Positions 1 to 7,721 of a stretch of 51,382 nt of DNA are shown in pieces (position 1 is the stretch's first letter; each line of letters starts with the position of its first letter). The stretch is from Mesonia profundi (lineage in GTDB: Bacteria; Bacteroidota; Bacteroidia; Flavobacteriales; Flavobacteriaceae): NCBI RefSeq assembly GCF_031085155.1, contig NZ_JAVHUL010000022.1:1-51382 (forward strand), given 5' to 3'. Below the pieces are notes generated by a model. It had not been told where the DNA came from. It did not search any database and saw nothing but the letters and a program-made list of their open reading frames with translations. The position numbers and the translations under genes are program-made.

Positions 1-72
<72 letters not shown>

Positions 73-80
73 TTTTTATA

Positions 81-114
81 AACCCTTCACTTAATTTAAG
101 TGAAGGGTTTTTTT
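81..114 (+). terminator. rho-independent terminator of the rRNA operon
   Basis: A perfect inverted repeat, AACCCTTCACTTAA against TTTAAGTGAAGGGTT, is followed directly by a run of T. It lies just after the 5S gene and would end rRNA transcription. Confidence 0.9.
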
Positions 115-139
115 ATGCCTTTTTTTAAAGGGATTGTGG

Positions 140-174
140 TTTCGATACACCCCGAAGTTTCGGGGCTATCGAAA
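140..174. repeat. inverted repeat / hairpin between rRNA operon and first gene
   Basis: The arms TTTCGATA..CCCCGAA and TTTCGGGG..TATCGAAA form a strong GC-rich hairpin with a few unpaired bases. It has no T-tract, so it is not a clear terminator. It could be a dispersed intergenic repeat or a processing site. I cannot tell its copy number from one window. Confidence 0.5.
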
Positions 175-204
175 ATCAATCAGCTACCGGGAATCACTTT
201 TCAA

Positions 205-225
205 TTTCAGTTTCAGTTTCAGTTT
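205..225. repeat. short tandem repeat, TTTCAG unit
   Basis: Three full 6-bp TTTCAG units and half of a fourth lie in non-coding sequence. No gene or promoter is obviously attached. Confidence 0.6.
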
Positions 226-239
226 GATTTCATTTATTC

Positions 240-424
240 ATTTTTAGACTCGAGTACGATATTTCCGAAGCTTTTGGACGCAGCAGTTTTGCTTCTAAAC
301 TCTTTATTACTGAATATTATTACACTTAGCCTCAGGCGAAATATCTAAGGTGTTTCTGGAAGGTATGCTAAGATCAAACCTGGTTCCAGACAATTATAAA
401 AGGAATAAGATATACTTCTATTAA
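240..424 (+). pseudogene. possible decayed coding remnant in the gene-poor stretch 120-445
   Basis: The stretch 120-445 has no intact gene. Two protein-like pieces can be read in different frames: one from about 255 (YDISEAFGRSSFASKL, stop at 327) and one from about 341 (ISKVFLEGMLRSNLVPDN, stop at 422). They read like adjacent parts of one domain broken by a frameshift and a stop. I do not recognise the family. It could be chance, since short open frames are common in AT-rich DNA. Confidence 0.2.
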
Positions 425-445
425 TAAGCTAGAATATAGTAACAT

Positions 446-489
446 AAAAAAAGCCTGCCTAAAGTGTATACACTCTAAGCAGGCTTTTT
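446..489 (-). terminator. terminator of the PspC/GIN operon (symmetrical)
   Basis: The perfect stem AAAAAGCCTGC / GCAGGCTTTTT encloses a second palindrome, AGTGTATACACT. It is flanked by A and T runs and lies just past the stop of the head-GIN gene. Confidence 0.85.
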
Positions 490-506
490 CATTTTATGAA
501 CTTATC

Positions 507-1238
507 TTATCGCTTAGTGATTTCTCCTCCAGAGATCGATTGTTTAAGTTTGGTCTTTTTTGGGTTTCCATAATATTCAATGGATGAACCTGAAGAGGTG
601 TTGGCTTCGAGATACTCTTTTACATCAACGATTGCACTCGAACCTGAGCTTGTTTTCATCTTAGCATTTTTTACAACTAAATCTTTTGCATTAAGCGCTG
701 AACCACTACTAGATTTCGAATTAAAATTGATAGCTGTTCCTTCTAACTCCACTGAAGATCCGCTTGATGTTTTTATTTCGGCGTCTTTCGTTTTAATGTT
801 TAACTTTAAGAATGAGCCACTACTCGTCTTTATGTTTAAGCTCTCTACAGTAATTTTTTCATTACTCGATAAACTACTTCCGCTAGAAGTCTTATAGCCA
901 GATAGGGGCTTCGTATAGTACACTTTTAGTAATTTGCTTCCGGCTCTATTGATGGTCTTTTCAGATTCTATTCTTAAGGTGCCGCTATCTAGCTCATATT
1001 TTAAAAGAGGAATTAAATTTTTATTTGCTTTCATAACTATTTTATTTTCATCGGAAGAAATTAATTCTACTTCCCATCCCATGGCTATAGAAATTTTGTC
1101 AAAATCTTTATTTAAAACAATCTCTTTGGAGATCACTTCTCCTTTTCCTGTTACATCATTATTGAAATTGGCATTACAAGAGAGTAAAAAAAATGAAATA
1201 ATAATACTTACGAATATTTTGGTTAAGGTAGTTAACAT
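507..1238 (-). CDS. head-GIN domain (DUF2807) lipoprotein
   Basis: A 243-residue lipoprotein with signal peptide and lipobox LLSC (Cys21), so exported and lipid-anchored. After an N-terminal strand region, the motif TSSGSS or a close variant (KTSSGSF, KSSSGSA) recurs six times, roughly every 20 residues, as in a stacked right-handed beta-helix. It ends with the ISGG motif typical of the DUF2807 head-GIN family (putative auto-transporter adhesin, head GIN domain). It is last in the operon DUF4870-PadR-PspC-GIN, 38 bp after the PspC gene, and is followed by a terminator. A structural or envelope-stress role is inferred from this common Bacteroidota gene set. The ligand is unknown. Confidence 0.85.
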   Translation of the reverse strand: MLTTLTKIFVSIIISFFLLSCNANFNNDVTGKGEVISKEIVLNKDFDKISIAMGWEVELISSDENKIVMKANKNLIPLLKYELDSGTLRIESEKTINRAGSKLLKVYYTKPLSGYKTSSGSSLSSNEKITVESLNIKTSSGSFLKLNIKTKDAEIKTSSGSSVELEGTAINFNSKSSSGSALNAKDLVVKNAKMKTSSGSSAIVDVKEYLEANTSSGSSIEYYGNPKKTKLKQSISGGEITKR

Positions 1239-1276
1239 GATGTTTTAAGTTTTAATGGTTAATCCCTCCAGAGGGT

Positions 1277-3025
1277 TTAATTCTCTGGAGCACTTGATTT
1301 ATTTAGTGATAGGCTATCTTTTTGTGCATTAGTGTGTTCTTCGTTTTCTTGATACCAATCTTCGGTGCCTTCTTCATCATCCATGTTCTCCTTATTAAGA
1401 AAAGGATTCTCTTTAGATTCTTCAAAAAACGGATTTTCAGAAGTTTCAGTATCACAATCAGAACAGTTCAACTTGTTTTTTTCTACTACTAAGTAGCTAG
1501 ACTCTTGCCCACTTTCTAGCATGTCTTCATACCTAGAATAGTTTCTATGGTAGGTTCTAGTGTTTTCATCAGCAAAAAGAATAGCTCCTTCTGGAAGGTA
1601 TAAGGTGATCTTTACTTCTTGACTGAAGTACTTATTTTTAAAGTCTGTAGTAAAAAATCCGTCAAGGTAAAGCGTGTTATTCTCAAACTCTGTATGAAAT
1701 AGAATCTTATTAGCTCTTTCTCTCGCTTGGGCATAATCGTGTCCATTCGCAGATTTTATGATTTCCACTCTTGCTAAACTATCGGTGGTAGATCTAACAA
1801 TGAGTCTGATGTCTTTTGAGAACAGAATCTTTTCATCATTTTGATTGTACTTTATTTGCACATCATCATCTCTTTCTAAAGAAGCGTGCATCCAATCGTT
1901 ATCTCTCATTTTAAGATACAACGTATCATTGGCGCGAATAGGGAGGTCTTGCTTGATGACTAAATCTTCTTCAAAAGCTCTTTGTGTAGCTTGTCTAATT
2001 CCTAGAAAGGCAATGGTAAAGATGCATAAAAGCCATACTGCTAAAAGGGTTAATTTTGCGAATGTTCCTATAGATTTTAAGTTAGACACTACAATTTTTA
2101 AACCTAATAAAAAGAATAAAAATAAAGGTATTGCCGCACTAAGAAATAGGATCACACTTGCCAACCAAATGGGAATTCCAATATCTACCATTTCTACATA
2201 ATCCATCCAAGGAGCATTAAATATCCCGAAAGTCCCTATACTCAAAATGCTAAACAGGAGGCCGATTAAACCTAATCCTGCAAATAAAAGGATAAGAATT
2301 CCTATAAATTTTCCTATAATTTTTAGGAAGGTGACTATAAAATCTCCCAGGGATTGAAAGAACTGAGAGCTGCCTTGATTGGCTTTTTGCGTGTATTTTT
2401 TATAGTCTACATCTCTAAACTTATCGGAAACTGTATCAAAACCCTCCTTTACCTTTTTTTCGATATTGCTAATATTGATGGGTTCCCCTTTCATTTCTAA
2501 TTTTTCTGAAGTGGTGAGCGCTTCGGGAACAATAATCCAGAAAATAATATACACGATAGCAAAACTTCCGGAAGATATTATGGTAAGCAGTACAAAAAGG
2601 ATTCTTACCCAAATGGCATCAATATGTAGGTAGTGTCCAAGGCCAGAACTTACTCCGGCGATATAACTATGCTCACGATCTCTATATAGTTTCTTAGTTT
2701 TTTTATTTTCAGTGGTATTACTACTGCCACTTTTAGGTTCTTCATCTTCAAAAATATCATCATCTACCCTATAATCTTCGGGTTGTCCCATGATTTCTAT
2801 GACAGCTTCTACTTCGTAAATGCTTACGACTTGCTTTTCGGATTTAATTTTTTCTGAAAACAATTCAGCAATACGAGCTTCTATATCTTGAATAATCTCT
2901 TCTCTTCCTTGGGCATCTGTAAAAGATTTCTTGATCGCATTTAAGTAATCATTCAGCTTTAAAAAAGCATCCTCATCGATGTGGAAGAAAACTCCGGCTA
3001 GGTTGATGTTAACGGTTTTATTCAT
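1277..3025 (-). CDS. PspC domain membrane protein
   Basis: About 582 residues from the chosen start (MNKTVNINL). An upstream in-frame start would extend deep into the PadR gene, whereas this ATG overlaps it by only 8 bp. Order: an N-terminal cytoplasmic domain of about 90 residues seen in Bacteroidota PspC proteins; an acidic linker; a PspC domain (GVSSGLGHYLHID, then one membrane segment ending FWIIVPEA); four more hydrophobic segments around residues 235-360; and an extracytoplasmic C-terminal domain with an acidic tail. PspC homologues sense or respond to inner-membrane stress. Its place directly after a PadR regulator and before a head-GIN lipoprotein suggests an envelope-stress module. 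The molecular activity is not known. Confidence 0.85.
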   Translation of the reverse strand: MNKTVNINLAGVFFHIDEDAFLKLNDYLNAIKKSFTDAQGREEIIQDIEARIAELFSEKIKSEKQVVSIYEVEAVIEIMGQPEDYRVDDDIFEDEEPKSGSSNTTENKKTKKLYRDREHSYIAGVSSGLGHYLHIDAIWVRILFVLLTIISSGSFAIVYIIFWIIVPEALTTSEKLEMKGEPINISNIEKKVKEGFDTVSDKFRDVDYKKYTQKANQGSSQFFQSLGDFIVTFLKIIGKFIGILILLFAGLGLIGLLFSILSIGTFGIFNAPWMDYVEMVDIGIPIWLASVILFLSAAIPLFLFFLLGLKIVVSNLKSIGTFAKLTLLAVWLLCIFTIAFLGIRQATQRAFEEDLVIKQDLPIRANDTLYLKMRDNDWMHASLERDDDVQIKYNQNDEKILFSKDIRLIVRSTTDSLARVEIIKSANGHDYAQARERANKILFHTEFENNTLYLDGFFTTDFKNKYFSQEVKITLYLPEGAILFADENTRTYHRNYSRYEDMLESGQESSYLVVEKNKLNCSDCDTETSENPFFEESKENPFLNKENMDDEEGTEDWYQENEEHTNAQKDSLSLNKSSAPEN

Positions 3026-3362
3026 GAGAGTTATTTTTTTGAGTTGTGACAATAGTGACAGCGGTTTGAAGGTTGTCCCAAGTAGTAGAGAGTTCGGTTA
3101 AAAAAAGTTGTCCGGTTTCGGTTAAACCGTAATATTTTCTTGGCGGTCCGCTGGTAGATTCTTCCCACCGATAACTAAGCAGACCTGCGTTTTTAAGTCG
3201 GGTTAAAAGCGGATAAATAGTGCCTTCCACTACCAATAGTTTGGCGTCTTTTAAGGTCTCTAGTATCTCGGCAACATAGGCATCTTTATCCCGAAGAATA
3301 GAGAGTATGCAATACTCCAAAACTCCTTTTCGCATTTGCGCCTTGGTGTTTTCAATTTTCAT
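3018..3362 (-). CDS. PadR family transcriptional regulator
   Basis: A 114-residue winged-helix repressor. The PadR signature is clear: RKGVLEYCILSIL, then EGTIYPLLTRLKNAGLL for the recognition helix and wing, then GPPRKYYGLTETG. It starts 4 bp inside the end of the DUF4870 gene (ATGA overlap) and overlaps the PspC start by 8 bp, so the genes are translationally coupled. PadR proteins usually repress their own operon until a ligand or stress releases them. Two TTGCATARTA boxes at the operon promoter are the likely operators. Confidence 0.93.
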   Translation of the reverse strand: MKIENTKAQMRKGVLEYCILSILRDKDAYVAEILETLKDAKLLVVEGTIYPLLTRLKNAGLLSYRWEESTSGPPRKYYGLTETGQLFLTELSTTWDNLQTAVTIVTTQKNNSHE

Positions 3363-3880
3363 AGGCTTTCTTTTTGTGTGTTGTGAAACTGTTCATTTTT
3401 TGATGATGATGTAAGAAATGATTTCTTGTTTAGGATGTGAAGACTTAAAGGGTATTTAAAATTCTTTCCTTCACTAGCACTTATACTTGCTTGTATCACG
3501 CATAATACATCAAAAAGGAAAATGGCTAATCCAGTGATGATAACTACAGCGAAATAAATAAGATATGGACCGAGGATAAAGTCTTTGGTGTTGGAAATGT
3601 TAAGACCGTTTTCTGAAAAGTAGAATTCATTTATACTTCCAAAATTAAATCCTAAAATAAGAGCAGCGATGAGACTTGTGCCAATCCAAAGGGCGTAGTA
3701 TACATAAATCGTTAATTGAAAATTGAGCGATTCTTTACTCTGCTCCACCACAAAAGCTTCTTTTTTTTTAATCACTAAAATACTTAGCGGAATTAAAAGG
3801 TTCCCAAAAGGAAAGAAATACTTACTAAAAGTACTTGCGTGAGTGACGACAGACCAGGTTTTATTTTCTATAGTTGGCAT
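3359..3880 (-). CDS. DUF4870 domain membrane protein
   Basis: A 173-residue membrane protein, first gene of the PadR/PspC/GIN operon. The N-terminus has the DUF4870 pattern: a Trp-Ser-Val-x-THASTF segment, then a first membrane stretch with FGNLLIPL, then KKKEAFVVEQSKESLNFQ. Two more membrane segments follow (YYALWIGTSLIAALIL and YLIYFAVVIITGLAIF). The function of the family is unknown. It often accompanies PadR/PspC genes. The start at 3880 is preceded by a good promoter. Confidence 0.85.
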   Translation of the reverse strand: MPTIENKTWSVVTHASTFSKYFFPFGNLLIPLSILVIKKKEAFVVEQSKESLNFQLTIYVYYALWIGTSLIAALILGFNFGSINEFYFSENGLNISNTKDFILGPYLIYFAVVIITGLAIFLFDVLCVIQASISASEGKNFKYPLSLHILNKKSFLTSSSKNEQFHNTQKESL

Positions 3881-3892
3881 AAGACATTATAT

Positions 3893-3932
3893 TACTATGC
3901 AAATATATGGTTAAAGAAAGGTATTATGCAAT
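3893..3932 (-). promoter_or_regulatory. promoter with two candidate PadR operator boxes
   Basis: On the minus strand a -7 element TATATTTG (3900-3907) stands 21 bp from an ATTG -33 element (3929-3932), the Bacteroidota sigma-A pattern. Two direct repeats of TTGCATARTA (3893-3902 and 3922-3931, 29 bp apart) overlap the -7 and the -33 element respectively. That position suits a repressor, and the encoded PadR protein is the obvious candidate. Confidence 0.6.
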
Positions 3933-3991
3933 ACAAAGTACTGAAATTTAACAAATTATTTTTTCAGAACCCGTATTTAGGTAGCTAAAAA

Positions 3992-4468
3992 ATGAATAAC
4001 TTACCTCAAAAAAATATGCTGAGTCCTAGTAAAATTAACTGGTTTACGTTTTTTAAGTTGCCTGCATCTTGGTGGAGTGGAGTAAGGTTAAAAAAAATTA
4101 ACGAAGAAGCTTGTGAAACTTCTGTGAAGTTTAAGTGGATTAATCAAAATCCTTTTAAGTCGATGTACTTTGCGGTTCAAATGATGGCGGCAGAATTAAG
4201 CTCGGGAGCTTTGGTAATGACGTCAATACGAAATCAAAAACAGCCAGTATCTATGTTAGTGGCAAGAAATAAAGCTGAGTTTACTAAAAAAGCAACAGGT
4301 AGAATTACGTTTACATGCCTTGACGGAATAAAAATTAAACAGGCTATCGAAAAAGCCATTGAAACCAAAGAGCCTCAAACATGTTGGATGCAAACTAAAG
4401 GACTGAATGAGAAGGGGGAACTTGTTTCTACCATGGATTTTGAATGGACGATAAAAGCGAAGTCATAA
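3992..4468 (+). CDS. DUF4442 (hotdog-fold, thioesterase-like) protein
   Basis: 158 residues matching the DUF4442 family, a hotdog-fold relative of PaaI thioesterases. Visible features are the start LSPSKINWFTFFKLP, the central helix MYFAVQMMAAELSSGALVM that packs in the hotdog, and later strands with ARNKAEFTKKATGRITFTC. A thioesterase activity on acyl-CoA-type substrates is inferred from the fold only. The gene stands alone, divergent from the PadR operon. Confidence 0.75.
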   Translation: MNNLPQKNMLSPSKINWFTFFKLPASWWSGVRLKKINEEACETSVKFKWINQNPFKSMYFAVQMMAAELSSGALVMTSIRNQKQPVSMLVARNKAEFTKKATGRITFTCLDGIKIKQAIEKAIETKEPQTCWMQTKGLNEKGELVSTMDFEWTIKAKS

Positions 4469-4614
4469 AACAATGTTAATTTTATTTGTTAAATTATTAT
4501 AAATATTTACAAATATTTAGAGTGAAATGTAAATAAATGCTTACATTCAGTTTTAATTCAAACATCACGTCTATAGAACATCTCTACTTTAACTAACTTA
4601 AATTAATTTGAATT

Positions 4615-4812
4615 ATGTCTAGAGCGATGTTTGAATACACCAAAACGATCTTGCAAAAAGTGAGTTTTGATGTAGTTTTGTTTTGCAAAGAAGTTGAAAA
4701 GGCAGTTTCCCGACTATTACCCCATGAACTGGATGAATTGAGAGATTACATTTTACTTCTAGTCAATCAAAACCCGAATTTAAAAGATTCTTTAATTTAT
4801 TTAAAAGCGTAA
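4615..4812 (+). CDS. small uncharacterised protein
   Basis: 65 residues, mostly helical and charged, with no signal peptide or membrane segment. I do not recognise a family by name. Three things support a real gene: the codon use is like its neighbours, a 146-bp non-coding leader precedes it, and a strong terminator starts at its stop codon. The helix-rich C-terminus (PHELDELRDYILLLV) suggests a small protein-binding or regulatory role, but that is a guess. Confidence 0.65.
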   Translation: MSRAMFEYTKTILQKVSFDVVLFCKEVEKAVSRLLPHELDELRDYILLLVNQNPNLKDSLIYLKA

Positions 4813-4849
4813 AAAAAGTGCGATGTTAAAAAAACATCGCACTTTTTTT
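4811..4849. terminator. bidirectional terminator between the small protein gene and oxyR
   Basis: A 17-bp perfect stem, AAAAAAAGTGCGATGTT against its complement, with a short A loop. It has a T run on both strands, so it serves both convergent genes. It overlaps the oxyR stop codon. Confidence 0.9.
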
Positions 4850-5789
4850 ATTTTTTGTGAAGCGGACTTATAATTTTCACATTTTGAAATGCTATTGCCC
4901 CTTTTATTACACCCGCTATAATTTGATGAAGTGCTTCTATAATTTGAATTTTTAATTCACTTTTGTGAAAAATAATACTCACTGATCTTGCCGGTGCAGG
5001 TTCTTCAAACATTTTTAAATTTCCCATTTCCTTCTCATGTAAATCTAAAGTATGTAAATAAGGCAATAAAGTCATTCCCATTCCTTCATTAGAAAGTTTT
5101 ACAAGGGTTTCAAAACTTCCGCTTTCTAATTGAAAAGAACTCTCCTCATAAGTTTTATTCGTTTTGCATAAATTAAGAATGCCTTCTTTAAAACAATGAC
5201 CATCTTCTAAGAGTAAGATTTGGTCTATATTTAAATCATCTACATTTAATTTTTTATTTGGATACAACGGGTGACTTGGTGGGACATAAGCCACAAAAGG
5301 TTCATAATACAAGGCCCACTCTTTGATATTCTCCTGTTCTAATGGTGTTGCAGCAATCGCGGCATCTAGATGACCGTCCTTAAGTTTTTCAATAATAGCT
5401 TCGGTATGTAGCTCTTCTATTTTAAGTTTTACCTTGGGGTATTTATTCGTGAAATTCCTTAAAAACATAGGAAGCAACGTAGGCATGACAGTAGGAATGA
5501 TCCCTAAGCGAAATTCTCCTCCAATAAAGCCTTTTTGCTGATCTACGATATCTTTTATGCGATCACTTTCATTAACAATATTTTTAGCCTGATGTACAAT
5601 TTTTCTACCAACATCGGTTAATTCAATAGGTTTCTTAGACCTATCGAATATTTGAATCTTTAATTCTTCCTCCAGCTTTTGTATTTGCATACTCAACGTA
5701 GGTTGTGTTACAAATACTTTTTGAGCAGCTTTGGTAAAATTTTGATATTCGGCTACAGCCAAAACATAATGCAGTTGGGTGATGGTCAT
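4848..5789 (-). CDS. oxyR: hydrogen peroxide-sensing regulator OxyR (LysR family)
   Basis: 313 residues. The N-terminal LysR helix-turn-helix is clear (FTKAAQKVFVTQPTLSMQIQKLE, residues 18-40), followed by a substrate-binding-type sensor domain. In the sensor, the segment GHCFKEGILNLC puts two cysteines at residues 199 and 208, the same numbering as the peroxide-reactive Cys199/Cys208 pair of Escherichia coli OxyR. This separates OxyR from other LysR proteins. Oxidation would form a disulfide and switch on peroxide-defence genes (catalase, AhpCF, Dps); none of these lies in this window. A LysR-type dyad sits over its own promoter. Confidence 0.92.
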   Translation of the reverse strand: MTITQLHYVLAVAEYQNFTKAAQKVFVTQPTLSMQIQKLEEELKIQIFDRSKKPIELTDVGRKIVHQAKNIVNESDRIKDIVDQQKGFIGGEFRLGIIPTVMPTLLPMFLRNFTNKYPKVKLKIEELHTEAIIEKLKDGHLDAAIAATPLEQENIKEWALYYEPFVAYVPPSHPLYPNKKLNVDDLNIDQILLLEDGHCFKEGILNLCKTNKTYEESSFQLESGSFETLVKLSNEGMGMTLLPYLHTLDLHEKEMGNLKMFEEPAPARSVSIIFHKSELKIQIIEALHQIIAGVIKGAIAFQNVKIISPLHKK

Positions 5790-5808
5790 GCTATAAATCT
5801 TTATAACA

Positions 5809-5827
5809 CAAAGATACTTATACTATC
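5809..5827 (-). promoter_or_regulatory. oxyR promoter -7 element with overlapping LysR-type dyad
   Basis: On the minus strand TATCTTTG (5809-5816) fits the TAnnTTTG -7 consensus. The interrupted dyad GATA-N7-TATC (5813-5827) overlaps it, with T-N11-A geometry as in LysR boxes, which would allow OxyR to control itself. I see no good -33 element. Confidence 0.35.
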
Positions 5828-5873
5828 AGATAAATTTATTAATGTTTTCTAAAAATATAAGATTTATTGATAC

Positions 5874-6284
5874 TTAAAATCGAATGGTCACTTCTTTCTC
5901 GGTTTTATTCACTTCAAATTTGGCCTCTTCCCAAGTAGGAGGACCCATCAATACAGGGTTATTTGAAACACCGTATCCCTCTTTAGGCATTCCATTAGCT
6001 TCAAAGTCCATCTTTTTATTCTCATTCATATCATGAAAAGAAGAGACAGCATAACTGCCATATGGGACATCTTTAAAAGTGATGGTCGTTTTGCCATCCT
6101 TTATTTTAGAAGTTGCAGAAAAATCTGGTTTAGTCTTCATAAAACCTTCCTGTGTAGACATGCCTAAAAGAATTTCTCCTTGATCATTAGCGATATTCTC
6201 AATAATGATGTTCACGGTTGCGGTCTCTTGTGCAGTAATTTGCTGAGAAACTGCCATTAAAAAAAGTAAAAATAAAGTTTTCAT
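5874..6284 (-). CDS. DUF2141 domain secreted protein
   Basis: About 136 residues from MKTLFLLF. The upstream in-frame start adds nine residues that spoil the signal peptide, so the internal start is preferred. The signal peptide ends near QITAQ. The mature domain has the DUF2141 features: FKDVPYGSYAVSSFHDMNENKKMDF, then GMPKEGYGVSNNP and a final beta strand. It is probably a periplasmic or outer-membrane-associated beta-sandwich protein of unknown function. It stands alone. Confidence 0.8.
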   Translation of the reverse strand: MKTLFLLFLMAVSQQITAQETATVNIIIENIANDQGEILLGMSTQEGFMKTKPDFSATSKIKDGKTTITFKDVPYGSYAVSSFHDMNENKKMDFEANGMPKEGYGVSNNPVLMGPPTWEEAKFEVNKTEKEVTIRF

Positions 6285-6387
6285 AAGTTGAGTTTTTAGA
6301 TTATAGCTCAAAGTAAAGCATGTTCTAAGTTATAAAATATTTTTAAGAACTCAACTGTAAAAAGAGAAGGATGAATTGTAAGGTGTT

Positions 6388-7719
6388 CTATAGGAGGCCT
6401 CTAGCTTTAATTTCTAAATATTTATTAATGGTGTTGATGGAAAGATCTTTTGGTGCCGTTAATATGGTTTGTATACCGTGTTTTTCTAATTCTTTAGCCA
6501 TAAAATATTTATCGTTTTTAAACTGAATGGCTATGGTTTGCTCGTAAATGGTGGCTAGATTTTCTGGCTGTTCCTCGCTAAATTTTTCCAACTCTGTATT
6601 TTTAAAGAAGATCACTACCAACACATGCTTTTTAGAGATGGCTTTTAAATAGGGAAGTTGTCGCTGTAAGGAAGAAATATGCTCGAAGTTGGTGTAGAGC
6701 ATCAATAAACTGCGCTGGGTAATTTTTCTTTTTAAATGCGCATACAATAACCCAAAGTCACTGTCTAAAAACTTAGTGTCTATGTTGTATAACTGATTTA
6801 AAATAAGTTGCAGCTGAGTCATTTTACTGCTGGCAGGTAAGTAATTGCCAATCTTATGAGAAAAACTAAGCATGCCTACCTTGTCTTTTTTCTTAAGTGC
6901 AATATTAGAAAAAGCTAAAGTGCTATTAATCGCATAATCTACCAATTTAAGCTCATCAAAAGGCATTTTCATCACCCTACTCGTATCGATAATAGAATAA
7001 ATAGGTTGGGATTTTTCATCCTGGTATTGATTGACCATTATGCCTTGATGCTTGGCAGTTGCCTTCCAGTTAATGGTTCTTATATCATCCCCTTGTATAT
7101 ATTCCTTAATTTGCTCAAACTCCATCGTATGCCCAATACGTCTTATTTTTTTAAGGCCTATTTGAGAAATGCGGTTGTCAATTGCTAAGAAATCGTATTT
7201 CTTCATTTGTATAAAAGAAGGAAACACTTTTACCATTTGATCCTTATTGAAAGTATATCTTCTTTTAATCAAGTTTATGGGAGAAGAAACGTATGCATTT
7301 AAATTTCCGAAGATATATTCGCCGCGTTCTACTGGTCTTAAACCGTAGGAAGTGCTTATTTTTTTCTTTGGCGGAATAGAAACTCTTTTTATGAAATCCC
7401 TTTTCTGAAACTGCACCGGAATCTCTTCAATAAGTTCTACGTTTATCTTTACGGAAGCTTGATTCTGAAGCTCAATTTTGACGGAATTAAGATCGCTATT
7501 CGAGAATTTATCGGGTAAAATACGCTCGGCGTTTAAGCTGTTTTGTTTAAAAAGCAGCACTACATCTGCCAAGGTTAGCAGTAAAAAAGCTAAAGCTAAT
7601 AGCCAGACGTAGGCATAAATAGGCGTAAGCCAATAACTGACTAAAAATAGCACAGCAAAGACGCCTATACTTATAAAGAAGCGGGGGTTAAAGTATAAAG
7701 ATTTAAAAAACTGAATCAC
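6388..7719 (-). CDS. DUF58 domain membrane protein
   Basis: 443 residues. Two N-terminal membrane segments (FFISIGVFAVLFLVSYWL and YVWLLALAFLLLTLADVVLLF) are followed by a periplasmic or peripheral region. The DUF58 core has RTINWKATAKH and, further on, a von Willebrand A-like fold with IIDTSR in place of a full metal site. DUF58 proteins are partners of MoxR ATPases and are thought to be remodelled or inserted by them. It is the last gene of the six-gene SpoIIM-to-DUF58 operon, 2 bp after the MoxR gene. Confidence 0.88.
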   Translation of the reverse strand: MIQFFKSLYFNPRFFISIGVFAVLFLVSYWLTPIYAYVWLLALAFLLLTLADVVLLFKQNSLNAERILPDKFSNSDLNSVKIELQNQASVKINVELIEEIPVQFQKRDFIKRVSIPPKKKISTSYGLRPVERGEYIFGNLNAYVSSPINLIKRRYTFNKDQMVKVFPSFIQMKKYDFLAIDNRISQIGLKKIRRIGHTMEFEQIKEYIQGDDIRTINWKATAKHQGIMVNQYQDEKSQPIYSIIDTSRVMKMPFDELKLVDYAINSTLAFSNIALKKKDKVGMLSFSHKIGNYLPASSKMTQLQLILNQLYNIDTKFLDSDFGLLYAHLKRKITQRSLLMLYTNFEHISSLQRQLPYLKAISKKHVLVVIFFKNTELEKFSEEQPENLATIYEQTIAIQFKNDKYFMAKELEKHGIQTILTAPKDLSINTINKYLEIKARGLL

Positions 7720-7721
7720 GC

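Noticed and set aside
205-225. TTTCAG tandem repeat as a possible CRISPR or phase-variation tract.
   Set aside because: Units are 6 bp with no spacers and it is not in or before a gene, so neither fits.
100-348. Open frame of 82 residues after the 5S gene.
   Set aside because: It begins inside the terminator, reads through the hairpin and the TTTCAG repeat (giving FQFQFQF), and has no protein-like composition.
580-1248. Two plus-strand open frames opposite the head-GIN gene.
   Set aside because: They are antisense shadows of the serine-rich repeats; the minus-strand frame has a signal peptide, lipobox and family motifs.
1845-2201. Plus-strand open frame of 118 residues inside the PspC gene.
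   Set aside because: Antisense to well-supported membrane helices; no start context or family match.
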